From an uncultured Bacteriovoracaceae bacterium (GTDB taxonomy: Bacteria > Bdellovibrionota > Bacteriovoracia > Bacteriovoracales > Bacteriovoracaceae): 5,222 bases of DNA. The first letter of the stretch is position 1. Every line of letters begins with the position of its first letter. Made by a program: the position numbers and the translations under genes. Under the pieces are notes generated by a model that was given only the letters and a program-made list of their open reading frames with translations, did not search any database and had not been told where the DNA came from. Shown in pieces: positions 1 through 5,222 of the stretch. The DNA is taken from NCBI GenBank assembly GCA_937952395.1, contig CALFYV010000371.1:1-5222 (forward strand), written 5' to 3'.

Positions 1-214
1 AGGAAGAGCTGCGATTTTTCAAATAACTGCCTAGATAAAAAACCAATGAACCCAAAATGAGCTGTGCTAATTCTAGTTTGCCATAATCACCCTGGGTAAT
101 TCCCGAAAAAAGACAAAGACCAACTGCGGCAAAACCAAAAAGTTGCATACCTAAAGCTAAATAAAAAGTAAATGTCCCCATTTTCCCCTCATGAAATACT
201 TCTTTCGTAGTCAT
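1..214 (-). CDS. Small two-helix membrane protein, C-terminus cut by window edge
   Basis: I do not recognise this family. Reading the minus strand from an ATG at 214-212 gives 71 codons with no stop before the window edge, so the C-terminus is missing. The protein starts MTTKEVFHEGKMG. It then has a hydrophobic stretch at about residues 13-38 (FTFYLALGMQLFGFAAVGLC) and, after a short polar turn (QGDYGKLE), a second one at about 49-65 (LAQLILGSLVFYLGSYL). This pattern predicts a small inner-membrane protein with two helices and a basic, serine-containing tail (KNRSSS). The ribosome-binding site is weak: only an A/G-rich TTAAGAA precedes the ATG. The gene is divergent from folD, about 50 bp away, so the two may share a promoter region. 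That it is coding rests on the open frame and the clear membrane-protein composition. Its function is unknown. Confidence 0.6.
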   Translation of the reverse strand, partial: MTTKEVFHEGKMGTFTFYLALGMQLFGFAAVGLCLFSGITQGDYGKLELAQLILGSLVFYLGSYLKNRSSS

Positions 215-267
215 TTCTTAACTCATGATCTATGGTTTGGGCAAGCCTAGTATATGTGAGAGTAAAA
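215..267. promoter_or_regulatory. Divergent intergenic region between the small membrane gene and folD
   Basis: This 53-bp gap separates two divergent start codons, so it, or the adjoining coding ends, should hold promoters for both directions. No convincing paired -35 and -10 boxes are visible. The best -10-like sequence for folD is TAGTAT at 248-253, which lacks a good -35 partner. A weak Shine-Dalgarno GAGAG lies at 258-262, five bases before the folD ATG. No glycine or THF riboswitch could fit here. Confidence 0.3.
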
Positions 268-1119
268 ATGCCTAAGCTATTAGAAGCCAAGCCCTTAGTC
301 GAATCAAGAATTATCGAACTTAAAAATCAATGTGAGCAGTTAAAGAAAAAACAAATCCAGCCTTCCATGAAAGTTGTTTTAGTGGGCGAAAATCCGGCTA
401 GTCTATCTTATATTAAAAATAAGCAAAAGCTTTGTGAACAAATTGGGGCAAGTTTTAAACTTGTTCAGCTGGATATTGCTGTAAGCGAAACAGAATTTCT
501 TCAAGAAATAAATAAAATCAACCTTGATAAAAAAACTCATGGTGCTATCGTTCAACTGCCTTTACCGGATCATCTTTCGAAACTTGACGTTTCAAATCTC
601 ATTGAAGCCCGAAAAGATATTGATGGATTTCATTCTGAAAATATATACGGAGTTTTTAGTGGCAAAGACACTCTCTTTCCCTGCACACCAAAGGGGATCA
701 TGTCTCTTTGTAAACATTATAAAATTGAGTTAACAGGAAAAAAAGTTGTTATCATTGGAAGAAGCCTGATTGTTGGTAAACCGCTGGCCATGCTCATGCT
801 TAATCAGAATGCCACTGTCACAATTTGCCATTCAAAAACACAAGATTTAAAAAATGAAACTAAAAAAGCAGACATCATCATTGCAGCCATCGGTAAAGCA
901 AATTTTGTTGATTCAACGTTTTTAAATGATAGTAAAAAACAAATTTTAATCGATGTTGGGATTAATAAAGTAAACGGCAAACTTTGTGGAGACATTAACT
1001 TTGATGATGTTAAAGATAAAGTACAGGCTATTACTCCAGTCCCCGGAGGTGTGGGGCCATTAACTGTTCTTTCACTCATTGAAAACTTATTAACTGCTGT
1101 AGGAAAACAAAATGAATAA
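268..1119 (+). CDS. folD: Bifunctional methylene-THF dehydrogenase / methenyl-THF cyclohydrolase FolD
   Basis: FolD oxidises 5,10-methylene-THF with NADP+ and hydrolyses the resulting methenyl-THF to 10-formyl-THF in the cytoplasm, supplying purine and initiator-tRNA formylation. From the ATG at 268 it has 283 residues, a normal family length. The visible family motifs are: the catalytic Tyr/Lys pair Y48-x3-K52 in SYIKNK; QLPLP with Q96; DIDGF with D119; the PCTP segment at 138-141; the Rossmann-fold motif GRSLIVGKP at 164-172; and the C-terminal TPVPGGVGP at 256-264. The frame is open back to an ATG at 232, but the 12 extra residues are not typical of FolD. The ATG at 268 has GAGAG five bases upstream, so I prefer it. 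The last codons overlap gcvT by 8 nt. Placement with gcvT and gcvH fits, because GcvT makes the substrate of FolD. Confidence 0.96.
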   Translation: MPKLLEAKPLVESRIIELKNQCEQLKKKQIQPSMKVVLVGENPASLSYIKNKQKLCEQIGASFKLVQLDIAVSETEFLQEINKINLDKKTHGAIVQLPLPDHLSKLDVSNLIEARKDIDGFHSENIYGVFSGKDTLFPCTPKGIMSLCKHYKIELTGKKVVIIGRSLIVGKPLAMLMLNQNATVTICHSKTQDLKNETKKADIIIAAIGKANFVDSTFLNDSKKQILIDVGINKVNGKLCGDINFDDVKDKVQAITPVPGGVGPLTVLSLIENLLTAVGKQNE

Positions 1120-2173
1120 AACATCACTTTATGAAAAGCATAAACTTCTGGGAGCCAAAATAGTGGATTTTGCTGGTTGGCAAATGCCAATTCAGTACAC
1201 GTCAGTTAAAGAAGAAGTCCAGGCAGTGAGGACAAATGTAGGAGTTTTTGATGTGTCCCACATGGGTGAGTTTTTTATCACAGGAAAACAAACCTATGAT
1301 TTTTTAGATTATTTATTACCCAATGATATAAAAAATGCTCCCATGGGCAAAGCGATTTACTCTCCACTATGCAGAGAAGATGGTACCATTATCGATGATT
1401 TAATTGTCTATAAGTTAGCAGAAGAAGAAGCTCTTGTTTGCGTTAATGCATCCAATATTGATAAGGATTTTAAATGGTTCTCTGACCAGATAAAATCTTT
1501 TGATTGCAAGTTACAAAATAAATCTAATGAATATTCATTACTGGCCATACAAGGCCCCAATGCAGAACAAGTTTTAAAACAATATGGCTTAACTCCAAAA
1601 GAGATTCCTGGAAATTATTATGAATGTAGAAAAAATAATGACACTATCATTGCCAGAACTGGCTACACGGGTGAAGATGGATTCGAAATTTTTTCAAATC
1701 ATAAAATAATAAATGACTTGTGGGTTAATCTTATTGAACTAGGTGTTACGCCTTGCGGTTTGGCAGCCCGAGATGTGCTTAGACTCGAAGTCTGTTTTCC
1801 GCTCTATGGACATGAACTCAATGACGAGGTTACTCCACTTGATTGTGGGCTTAAGTGGACAGTAAAATTAAACAAACTTGATTTCATAGGAAAACAATCC
1901 TTACAAAACCATAAACCTCAGTTTCAATTAGTAAAACTAACGCTAGACCGTGGTGTACCTCGAGAGGGTTATGTCGTTTTAAACTCCCAGGGTGAAAATA
2001 TCGGCATTGTAACTTCTGGCACAATGTCTGTTAGTATTAATAAAGGAATTGCTCTTGCCAGAATTTCTGTTAACAAATATCCTGCTGATGAAGGTTTTAA
2101 TATTCAAATAAGAAACCAAACGTACACGGCGATAAAACAAGTTAAGCCGTTTATAACAGGGAGTCACAAATAA
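1112..2173 (+). CDS. gcvT: Aminomethyltransferase, glycine cleavage system T protein
   Basis: GcvT takes the aminomethyl group from the lipoyl arm of GcvH, transfers the one-carbon unit to THF as 5,10-methylene-THF and releases ammonia. At 353 residues it is full length for the family. Visible conserved segments are: FAGWQMPIQY (20-29); FDVSHMGEF (46-54); EDGTIIDDLIVY (89-100), with the acidic pair D95/D96 where the catalytic aspartate lies in known GcvT proteins; the VNASN segment (111-115); LLAIQGPNA (143-151); ARTGYTGEDGFEIF (181-194); GLAARDVLRLE (216-226); and PLYGHEL (230-236). The C-terminal barrel domain follows to the end. The start codon overlaps the end of folD (8 nt). An AGGA at 1101-1104 inside folD lies seven bases upstream, so the start is well supported and translational coupling is likely. 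Other members of the GcvT fold (YgfZ, sarcosine or dimethylglycine dehydrogenases) are unlikely, given the adjacent gcvH and the complete motif set. Confidence 0.97.
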   Translation: MNKTSLYEKHKLLGAKIVDFAGWQMPIQYTSVKEEVQAVRTNVGVFDVSHMGEFFITGKQTYDFLDYLLPNDIKNAPMGKAIYSPLCREDGTIIDDLIVYKLAEEEALVCVNASNIDKDFKWFSDQIKSFDCKLQNKSNEYSLLAIQGPNAEQVLKQYGLTPKEIPGNYYECRKNNDTIIARTGYTGEDGFEIFSNHKIINDLWVNLIELGVTPCGLAARDVLRLEVCFPLYGHELNDEVTPLDCGLKWTVKLNKLDFIGKQSLQNHKPQFQLVKLTLDRGVPREGYVVLNSQGENIGIVTSGTMSVSINKGIALARISVNKYPADEGFNIQIRNQTYTAIKQVKPFITGSHK

Positions 2174-2562
2174 TGGCACTTAAAATTCCAAGCAATTTAA
2201 AATACACAAATGATCATGAATGGGGAAAGGCTGATGGTAATAGCGTAACTGTGGGAATTACAGATTTTGCTCAGTCTTCTTTAGGAGATATTGTTTTCGT
2301 AGAGCTTCCTGAAGTGGGAACTCGTATTGAGAAAGGGCAAACATTTGGTGTCGTGGAATCTATTAAATCCGTCAGTGATCTTTATTCGCCTGTCAGTGGT
2401 GAAATCATAGAAAAGAATACATCACTTGAATCATCTCCTGAACTTTGCAACGCTGATGCGTATGAGGCTTGGATGGTCAAAATTAAACTTGATGACCAAA
2501 GCCAGCTAGATGAACTGATGGACTCAACTCAATATACAGAGTTCTGCCAATCATCAAATTAA
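2173..2562 (+). CDS. gcvH: Glycine cleavage system H protein (lipoyl carrier)
   Basis: GcvH is the small cytoplasmic shuttle of the glycine cleavage system. Its lipoyl-lysine accepts the aminomethyl group from the P protein, presents it to GcvT, and is re-oxidised by the L protein (dihydrolipoamide dehydrogenase). The 129 residues match the usual length. It opens with the family's Y-T-x-x-H-E-W element (YTNDHEW, 11-17), continues with GITDFAQSSLGDIVFVELP (28-46), and has the lipoylation site VVESIKSVSDLYSPVSGE, with K65 as the modified lysine. The downstream conserved NxxLE...P-E-L-x-N-x-D-AYE-x-W segment is also present. Start and gcvT stop share one base (TAATG), and AGGGAG at 2158-2163 is a good ribosome-binding site nine bases upstream. 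gcvP does not follow, so the P protein must be encoded elsewhere if the pathway is complete. Confidence 0.97.
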   Translation: MALKIPSNLKYTNDHEWGKADGNSVTVGITDFAQSSLGDIVFVELPEVGTRIEKGQTFGVVESIKSVSDLYSPVSGEIIEKNTSLESSPELCNADAYEAWMVKIKLDDQSQLDELMDSTQYTEFCQSSN

Positions 2563-2619
2563 TTTATGGCCATCATCTAATTATTTTACATCTGTGAAAA
2601 ACATACCTATTAATGTGTA

Positions 2620-2669
2620 TAAATAAAGAAAAACTGTTAAACATCAGTGATTTATATTTTTTTTATTTA
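2620..2669 (+). terminator. Possible weak terminator after gcvH: AT-rich inverted repeat with T8 tract
   Basis: Bases 2620-2632 (TAAATAAAGAAAA) can pair with 2657-2669 (TTTTTTTTATTTA) as 13 pairs with one G-T. A small nested stem ACTG/CAGT (2633-2636 and 2645-2648) lies in the loop, and a run of eight T sits at 2657-2664. It starts 57 bp after the gcvH stop and is the only terminator-like structure before the next gene. The stem is almost pure A/T, so it would be weak, and such repeats arise by chance in AT-rich spacers. Confidence 0.3.
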
Positions 2670-2698
2670 GAAGAATAAAAACTAAAATTCAAAAGATT

Positions 2699-2704
2699 TA
2701 TAAT
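2699..2704 (+). promoter_or_regulatory. Possible -10 box for the small helical-protein gene
   Basis: A perfect TATAAT lies at 2699-2704, 66 bp before the preferred ATG at 2771, in a spacer that follows a possible terminator. No recognisable TTGACA-like -35 sits about 17 bp upstream, where the sequence is A-rich, so this is only a candidate. The rest of the 2563-2770 spacer is AT-rich and shows no RNA gene or ORF that I can support. Confidence 0.3.
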
Positions 2705-2770
2705 CTGCTTTACGAAAGATAAAATTATGTTCATACTCTCCGTTACCCAAATTTGATAGAAAGAGAGTTC

Positions 2771-3049
2771 ATGGAATCAATTCAATTATTAAACACCGCC
2801 ATTATCAAAAGTAAGGAGAAAAAGATTAATTTCTCCTACGAAAAGCGCTTAAAAGCAATTTCAGGATCAGCCGTATTAACTTCTATAAATAAAGCTATTG
2901 AACATTTAGCTCAACTGCAAAAAATATCAAAAGATCAAGCTGCTATACAAATTGTGGAAACAATACGTGAACTTGATAGTGTTTGGACTGATTATGTTCA
3001 AATGGAAGGAATAGAGCGTTTAAAAGATCTGGTCAAACAGGTTCACTAA
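2771..3049 (+). CDS. Uncharacterised 92-residue helical protein
   Basis: I do not recognise this protein. It has 92 residues from the ATG at 2771, with an A/G-rich GAAAGAGAG just upstream (2759-2767). The frame is also open from a TTG at 2753, adding six residues, but that start has no ribosome-binding sequence. The protein has no signal peptide, membrane segment, cysteine or metal-binding motif. It is rich in Lys, Ile, Leu, Gln and Glu. After a basic start (KSKEKKINFSYEKRLK) it contains amphipathic segments likely to be helices, roughly residues 36-48 (SINKAIEHLAQLQ), 51-67 and 79-92. A soluble, all-alpha, perhaps oligomeric or partner-binding protein is inferred. It is separated from gcvH by 208 bp with its own possible promoter, so it is probably not part of the C1 operon. 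Its TAA overlaps the TAG of the convergent TonB-like gene. Confidence 0.65.
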   Translation: MESIQLLNTAIIKSKEKKINFSYEKRLKAISGSAVLTSINKAIEHLAQLQKISKDQAAIQIVETIRELDSVWTDYVQMEGIERLKDLVKQVH

Positions 3050-3954
3050 CTCTTTACAACAAAACCCCATTCAATTGTTGCGCGACCTTTTTTTATCATA
3101 CCCTTCGGGGGATTGGGAAATGGGCCCGCTTTGTTAAATGACTCAACAGCGGCTTGATCAAGCTCTTTAAATCCACTTGTACCCTTTACACTAACACTAA
3201 TAATTTTTCCATTTTGATCAAGATCAATAACGAGTGAAGTAATGTGATTTTGCCCTGCTGGCAAACGACGACCTTTACGATAAATTTTTGAAACTTGCTC
3301 TTGAATCGAAAGCCCCCAAAATTGCTCTAGTTTTTCTTTTATACGATGGTAAAATCCGTAATACTTGTATTCAGTAGTATTAAGTTCAGTAAAATCTCCC
3401 AAAGGAATTTCTTCAACAAAATCGCTTGAACTACTTTCACCTTTTGAATCTATATCACCGGTTTTTAAACCCAAAGGTGCCGACGCAGCAGAAGGAGCAA
3501 ATTCTTGCAGCATACCTTTAGCTTTGGCCACTCTTAAGTCTGATAAAGAAATTTGTTTTTTTTCTTGCGATTTTGACTTACTGGCTTGCTTAGATTGGGT
3601 AGCTGCACGTGACCCATCTTTTACACCCTTAGCGGCTTTATTAAATTTTTCAATTTTTCTTGCCACAGTTTGCCGAGAAGCTTTGTTATCTTTCTCACTT
3701 AAAAACATTGAATCAATTGGTTTTTCCTTGATCCCTCTATTTTCATTTTCTACAACTTGTTTTTTCTTTTCCCTAGAGTGATGTTGAACAAATTTAATTT
3801 TAAGAATTTTTTCTTCTGTTTTAGAAATGATGAAATCAGACGTCATTGAGACTTTTGAAATCAGAACGATTAAATGAAAGAGGATGGTAGCTGCAATAAC
3901 CCAGCTAAAAACTCGAATACTACTTTCTTTGGTATGGGAAGATACATAAATCAC
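3046..3954 (-). CDS. TonB/TolA-like energy-transducer protein, inner-membrane anchored
   Basis: TonB-family proteins are anchored in the inner membrane, coupled to ExbB/ExbD-type proton channels, and reach across the periplasm with a C-terminal domain. The 302 residues show this layout. There is a short cytoplasmic N-terminus, then one membrane helix at about 15-33 (VFSWVIAATILFHLIVLIS). H27 in that helix is preceded four residues earlier by T23, resembling the S-x3-H of TonB. A long polar, Lys/Ser/Gln-rich linker follows (about 45-180). The C-terminal domain (about 196-302) has an aromatic entry (EYKYYGFYHRI), KLEQFW, then the typical strand-helix-strand run: SLVIDLDQNGKIISVSVKG, SSG-like TSGFKELDQAAVESF, and GPFPNPP. 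The linker is basic rather than proline-rich as in classical TonB. The start is GTG, supported by GAGAGGTGA six bases or fewer upstream. It lies 90 bp downstream of the PBP gene. Whether the partner is a transporter, Tol-like or gliding-type system cannot be told from sequence. Confidence 0.85.
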   Translation of the reverse strand: MIYVSSHTKESSIRVFSWVIAATILFHLIVLISKVSMTSDFIISKTEEKILKIKFVQHHSREKKKQVVENENRGIKEKPIDSMFLSEKDNKASRQTVARKIEKFNKAAKGVKDGSRAATQSKQASKSKSQEKKQISLSDLRVAKAKGMLQEFAPSAASAPLGLKTGDIDSKGESSSSDFVEEIPLGDFTELNTTEYKYYGFYHRIKEKLEQFWGLSIQEQVSKIYRKGRRLPAGQNHITSLVIDLDQNGKIISVSVKGTSGFKELDQAAVESFNKAGPFPNPPKGMIKKGRATIEWGFVVKS

Positions 3955-3956
3955 TA

Positions 3957-3976
3957 ATCACCTCTCTATAGGTGAT
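3957..3976 (-). promoter_or_regulatory. Inverted repeat masking the ribosome-binding site of the TonB-like gene
   Basis: On the minus strand the leader contains ATCACCT, a 6-nt loop ATAGAG, then AGGTGAT, a perfect 7-bp inverted repeat, followed by TA and the GTG start. The 3' arm contains the Shine-Dalgarno AGGTGA, so a folded mRNA would hide it. A flanking G-U pair could extend the stem to 8. The same palindrome could instead be a protein-binding operator in DNA. The repeat is seen; its function is inferred. Confidence 0.45.
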
Positions 3977-3989
3977 CGGCAAATCTTAT

Positions 3990-4017
3990 CCAAAAGCTAA
4001 ACCTTAAGAGTTTTTGG
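3990..4017. repeat. Imperfect inverted repeat between the PBP and TonB-like genes
   Basis: CCAAAAGCT (3990-3998) and AGTTTTTGG (4009-4017) are inverted copies with one mismatch and a 10-base loop. On the minus-strand transcript this gives six pairs, an A-C mismatch and two more pairs, with no T-run after it. It is therefore not a good intrinsic terminator and may be an mRNA stem within a two-gene transcript, or chance. Confidence 0.25.
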
Positions 4018-4044
4018 TAAAATTTTCCTCTAAAAATTCTTTAT

Positions 4045-5160
4045 TTATTGATCATTATAGTAATCTTCGTCTTCTAGAATTATTTGACCAGGATTGTCTT
4101 GTATCTCTTCTATGTTTTCCGGGATTTCCTCTGCTCCAGGTTCGGTACCTTCAACAAAGGATTCCATAAAAGAATTGGTTGTATTGGAATTGGCAACTTT
4201 ACCGGTGTCTCTATCAACCAGCACGTTGATAATTCCTTCAGGAGCAATAAAATCTCGTTCTCCACGACGTTTGATTCCTTCTCTCATATACTCTCTCCAA
4301 ATAGGAAGAGCAGACTTAGCCCCGGTTTCACCGAAACCCATGGTCTTATTGTCATCAAAACCTGTCCACACACCTGTTACTAAATTTGAAGAAAAACCAA
4401 CAAACCAAGCATCAACATAGCTATTGGTTGTTCCAGTCTTTCCGCCAATAAAGGAGCTGATATGAGCGGTTTGTCTGCCGGTACCATATCGAATAACCCC
4501 TCTTAGTAAATTGGTCATCAAGTAGGCTAACCTTTCATCATAGACTTGCTTTTCTGTTAAGTTTAGCAAAAAAGGATTTATGGCAGGGCCTTCTGGTGTC
4601 TTGTTAGCAAGTTCTCCCTCCTGAGGCGGCACAATCTTGGGCTTAACCTCTTCCGCTTCTTGTTGCGCAGGAGTTATCTGTTCTTCTTTGTTTTCACTAT
4701 CAGGCTCATTTTCAAAAGTATAAATATTACCAAATCGATCCTTAATTGAAAGTATAGAGCGCAGCTTTACTTTGCGTCCCCCGTTTGGAAAAACAGCGTA
4801 AGCTTTAACTATGTTTTCCAAATTCACTCCAAAAGAACCCAGAGAAATACTTAAATCTTTAGGCATATCTGCTTCAAAACCAAGTCTTGTGACAAAATCA
4901 ATTGTCTTTTGCACGCCAATATCTTGAACTAGCTTTATCGTGGGAATATTTCGACTGTGTTCAAGAGATTTTCTAAATGTCATCTGCCCTTCAAATTTTC
5001 CATCATAATTACGAGGCTTCCAATTTAGATTATGATCAGCTCCTCCAAGTGCCTGTGGAGAATCAAGTAGAACACTGGCTGGAGTATAACCGTTTTCCAA
5101 ACCAGCTGCGTACAATAGTGGCTTAAAAGCAGAACCGGGTTGCCTATTAGATTGAATCAC
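4045..5160 (-). CDS. Class A penicillin-binding protein (PBP1A-like), transpeptidase part; 5' end interrupted or missing
   Basis: Class A PBPs (mrcA/ponA type) polymerise glycan strands and cross-link peptidoglycan in the periplasm. The open frame (371 residues) holds the transpeptidase domain only. SAFK at residues 10-13 (RQPGSAFKP) contains the catalytic serine, SRN at 69-71 is the second motif, and KTGTT at 241-245 the third, followed by DAWFVGFSSNLVTGVWTGFDD, typical of PBP1A. A Glu/Gln/Pro-rich insertion lies at about 150-195, and the C-terminal 40 residues are strongly acidic, ending EDEDYYNDQ. The GTG at 5160 is simply the first start-type codon after an in-frame TAA and cannot be the real start. 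The conserved frame (SQFNRV) runs on upstream, and the signal anchor and glycosyltransferase domain are absent. The rest of the gene would lie beyond the right edge. No other domain or frameshift is seen downstream. It precedes the TonB-like gene in the same direction. Confidence 0.85.
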   Translation of the reverse strand: MIQSNRQPGSAFKPLLYAAGLENGYTPASVLLDSPQALGGADHNLNWKPRNYDGKFEGQMTFRKSLEHSRNIPTIKLVQDIGVQKTIDFVTRLGFEADMPKDLSISLGSFGVNLENIVKAYAVFPNGGRKVKLRSILSIKDRFGNIYTFENEPDSENKEEQITPAQQEAEEVKPKIVPPQEGELANKTPEGPAINPFLLNLTEKQVYDERLAYLMTNLLRGVIRYGTGRQTAHISSFIGGKTGTTNSYVDAWFVGFSSNLVTGVWTGFDDNKTMGFGETGAKSALPIWREYMREGIKRRGERDFIAPEGIINVLVDRDTGKVANSNTTNSFMESFVEGTEPGAEEIPENIEEIQDNPGQIILEDEDYYNDQ

Positions 5161-5222
5161 ACGATTAAATTGAGATTATATGAAATTGGATCCAAATAAT
5201 AATGAAATCTATTCACCAGTAA
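5161..5222 (-). pseudogene. Upstream piece of the PBP frame with two in-frame stop codons
   Basis: Reading the minus strand in the PBP frame, the last 62 bases give TGE, stop, ISLLFGSNFI, stop, SQFNR, then directly VIQSNRQPGS. This matches in register the usual PBP1A stretch T-G-E-(I/V)-x-A-L-V-G-G-x-x-F-x-x-S-x-FNR before the SxxK serine. The stops are TAA at 5178-5176 and TAG at 5211-5209. Spacing is kept, so these are substitutions rather than a frameshift. The usual GG also reads FG. Either the gene is decaying here or the end of the sequence has base errors. If the latter, this is ordinary coding sequence of the PBP gene. Confidence 0.55.

Noticed and set aside
232..267. Upstream ATG giving FolD a 12-residue extension
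   Set aside because: The extension is not typical of FolD and lacks a ribosome-binding site, whereas the ATG at 268 has GAGAG at a workable distance.
804..1190. 128-codon open frame on the minus strand across the end of folD
   Set aside because: It lies opposite two strongly supported genes (folD and the start of gcvT), has no recognisable motif and is best explained as a shadow.
3101..3110. CCC-TTCG-GGG tetraloop hairpin as a terminator
   Set aside because: The stem is only three base pairs with no T-run after it, and it lies in conserved coding sequence (PPKGM) of the TonB-like domain.
3365..3781. 138-codon plus-strand frame opposite the TonB-like gene
   Set aside because: It is antisense to the low-complexity linker of a well-supported protein. 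Its Ser/Phe/Leu-rich composition simply mirrors the Lys/Glu/Ser codons of the other strand.
2620..4047. Shared 11-mer TAAATAAAGAA at 2620-2630 (plus) and 4047-4037 (minus) as a possible repeat element
   Set aside because: It is a low-complexity A/T word in AT-rich 3' regions, one copy includes a stop codon, and no longer similarity extends from it.
4084..4420. Two overlapping plus-strand frames opposite the PBP transpeptidase domain
   Set aside because: The minus strand here encodes KTGTT and the conserved PBP C-terminus. The plus-strand products have no family features.

Overview
This AT-rich window of about 5.2 kb (roughly one-third G+C by eye) looks like ordinary chromosomal DNA from a Gram-negative bacterium. 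It carries a TonB/TolA-type energy transducer and a class A penicillin-binding protein, which imply a periplasm and an outer membrane. The low G+C, the three-gene C1 unit and the form of the TonB-like protein would fit a Bdellovibrionota-type predator relative, but that assignment is inference. No gene here is diagnostic of a lineage. No rRNA, tRNA, CRISPR array, insertion sequence or phage gene was seen.

Left part (1-2562). A small membrane-protein gene runs off the left edge on the minus strand. Divergent from it, after a gap of about 50 bp, is a tight plus-strand operon: folD, gcvT and gcvH. The genes overlap by 8 nt (folD/gcvT) and 1 nt (gcvT/gcvH), so translation is probably coupled. The products form one metabolic unit. 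GcvH carries the aminomethyl group on a lipoyl arm. GcvT moves it to tetrahydrofolate, giving 5,10-methylene-THF and ammonia. FolD interconverts 5,10-methylene-THF and 10-formyl-THF with NADP(H). The decarboxylase gene gcvP, a frequent partner, does not follow gcvH.

Middle (2563-3049). An AT-rich spacer of about 200 bp holds a possible weak terminator (an AT-rich inverted repeat with a T8 tract) and a possible -10 box. It leads to a 92-residue helical protein of unknown function. That gene's stop codon overlaps the stop codon of the convergent gene by 4 bp.

Right part (3046-5222, minus strand). Transcription runs from a PBP1A-like transpeptidase gene, entering from the right edge, to a TonB/TolA-like protein with a GTG start. 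The ribosome-binding site of the TonB-like gene sits in one arm of a perfect 7-bp inverted repeat, so it may be masked in the mRNA. The PBP reading frame is intact from its SxxK serine to its C-terminus. Just upstream the conserved frame continues, but two in-frame stop codons interrupt it within the last 62 bases. This means either a broken gene or base errors at the end of the sequence. The two genes together suggest a cell-envelope role.

I found no convincing new multi-gene system. The best leads are the interrupted PBP frame and the hairpin over the TonB-like gene's ribosome-binding site.
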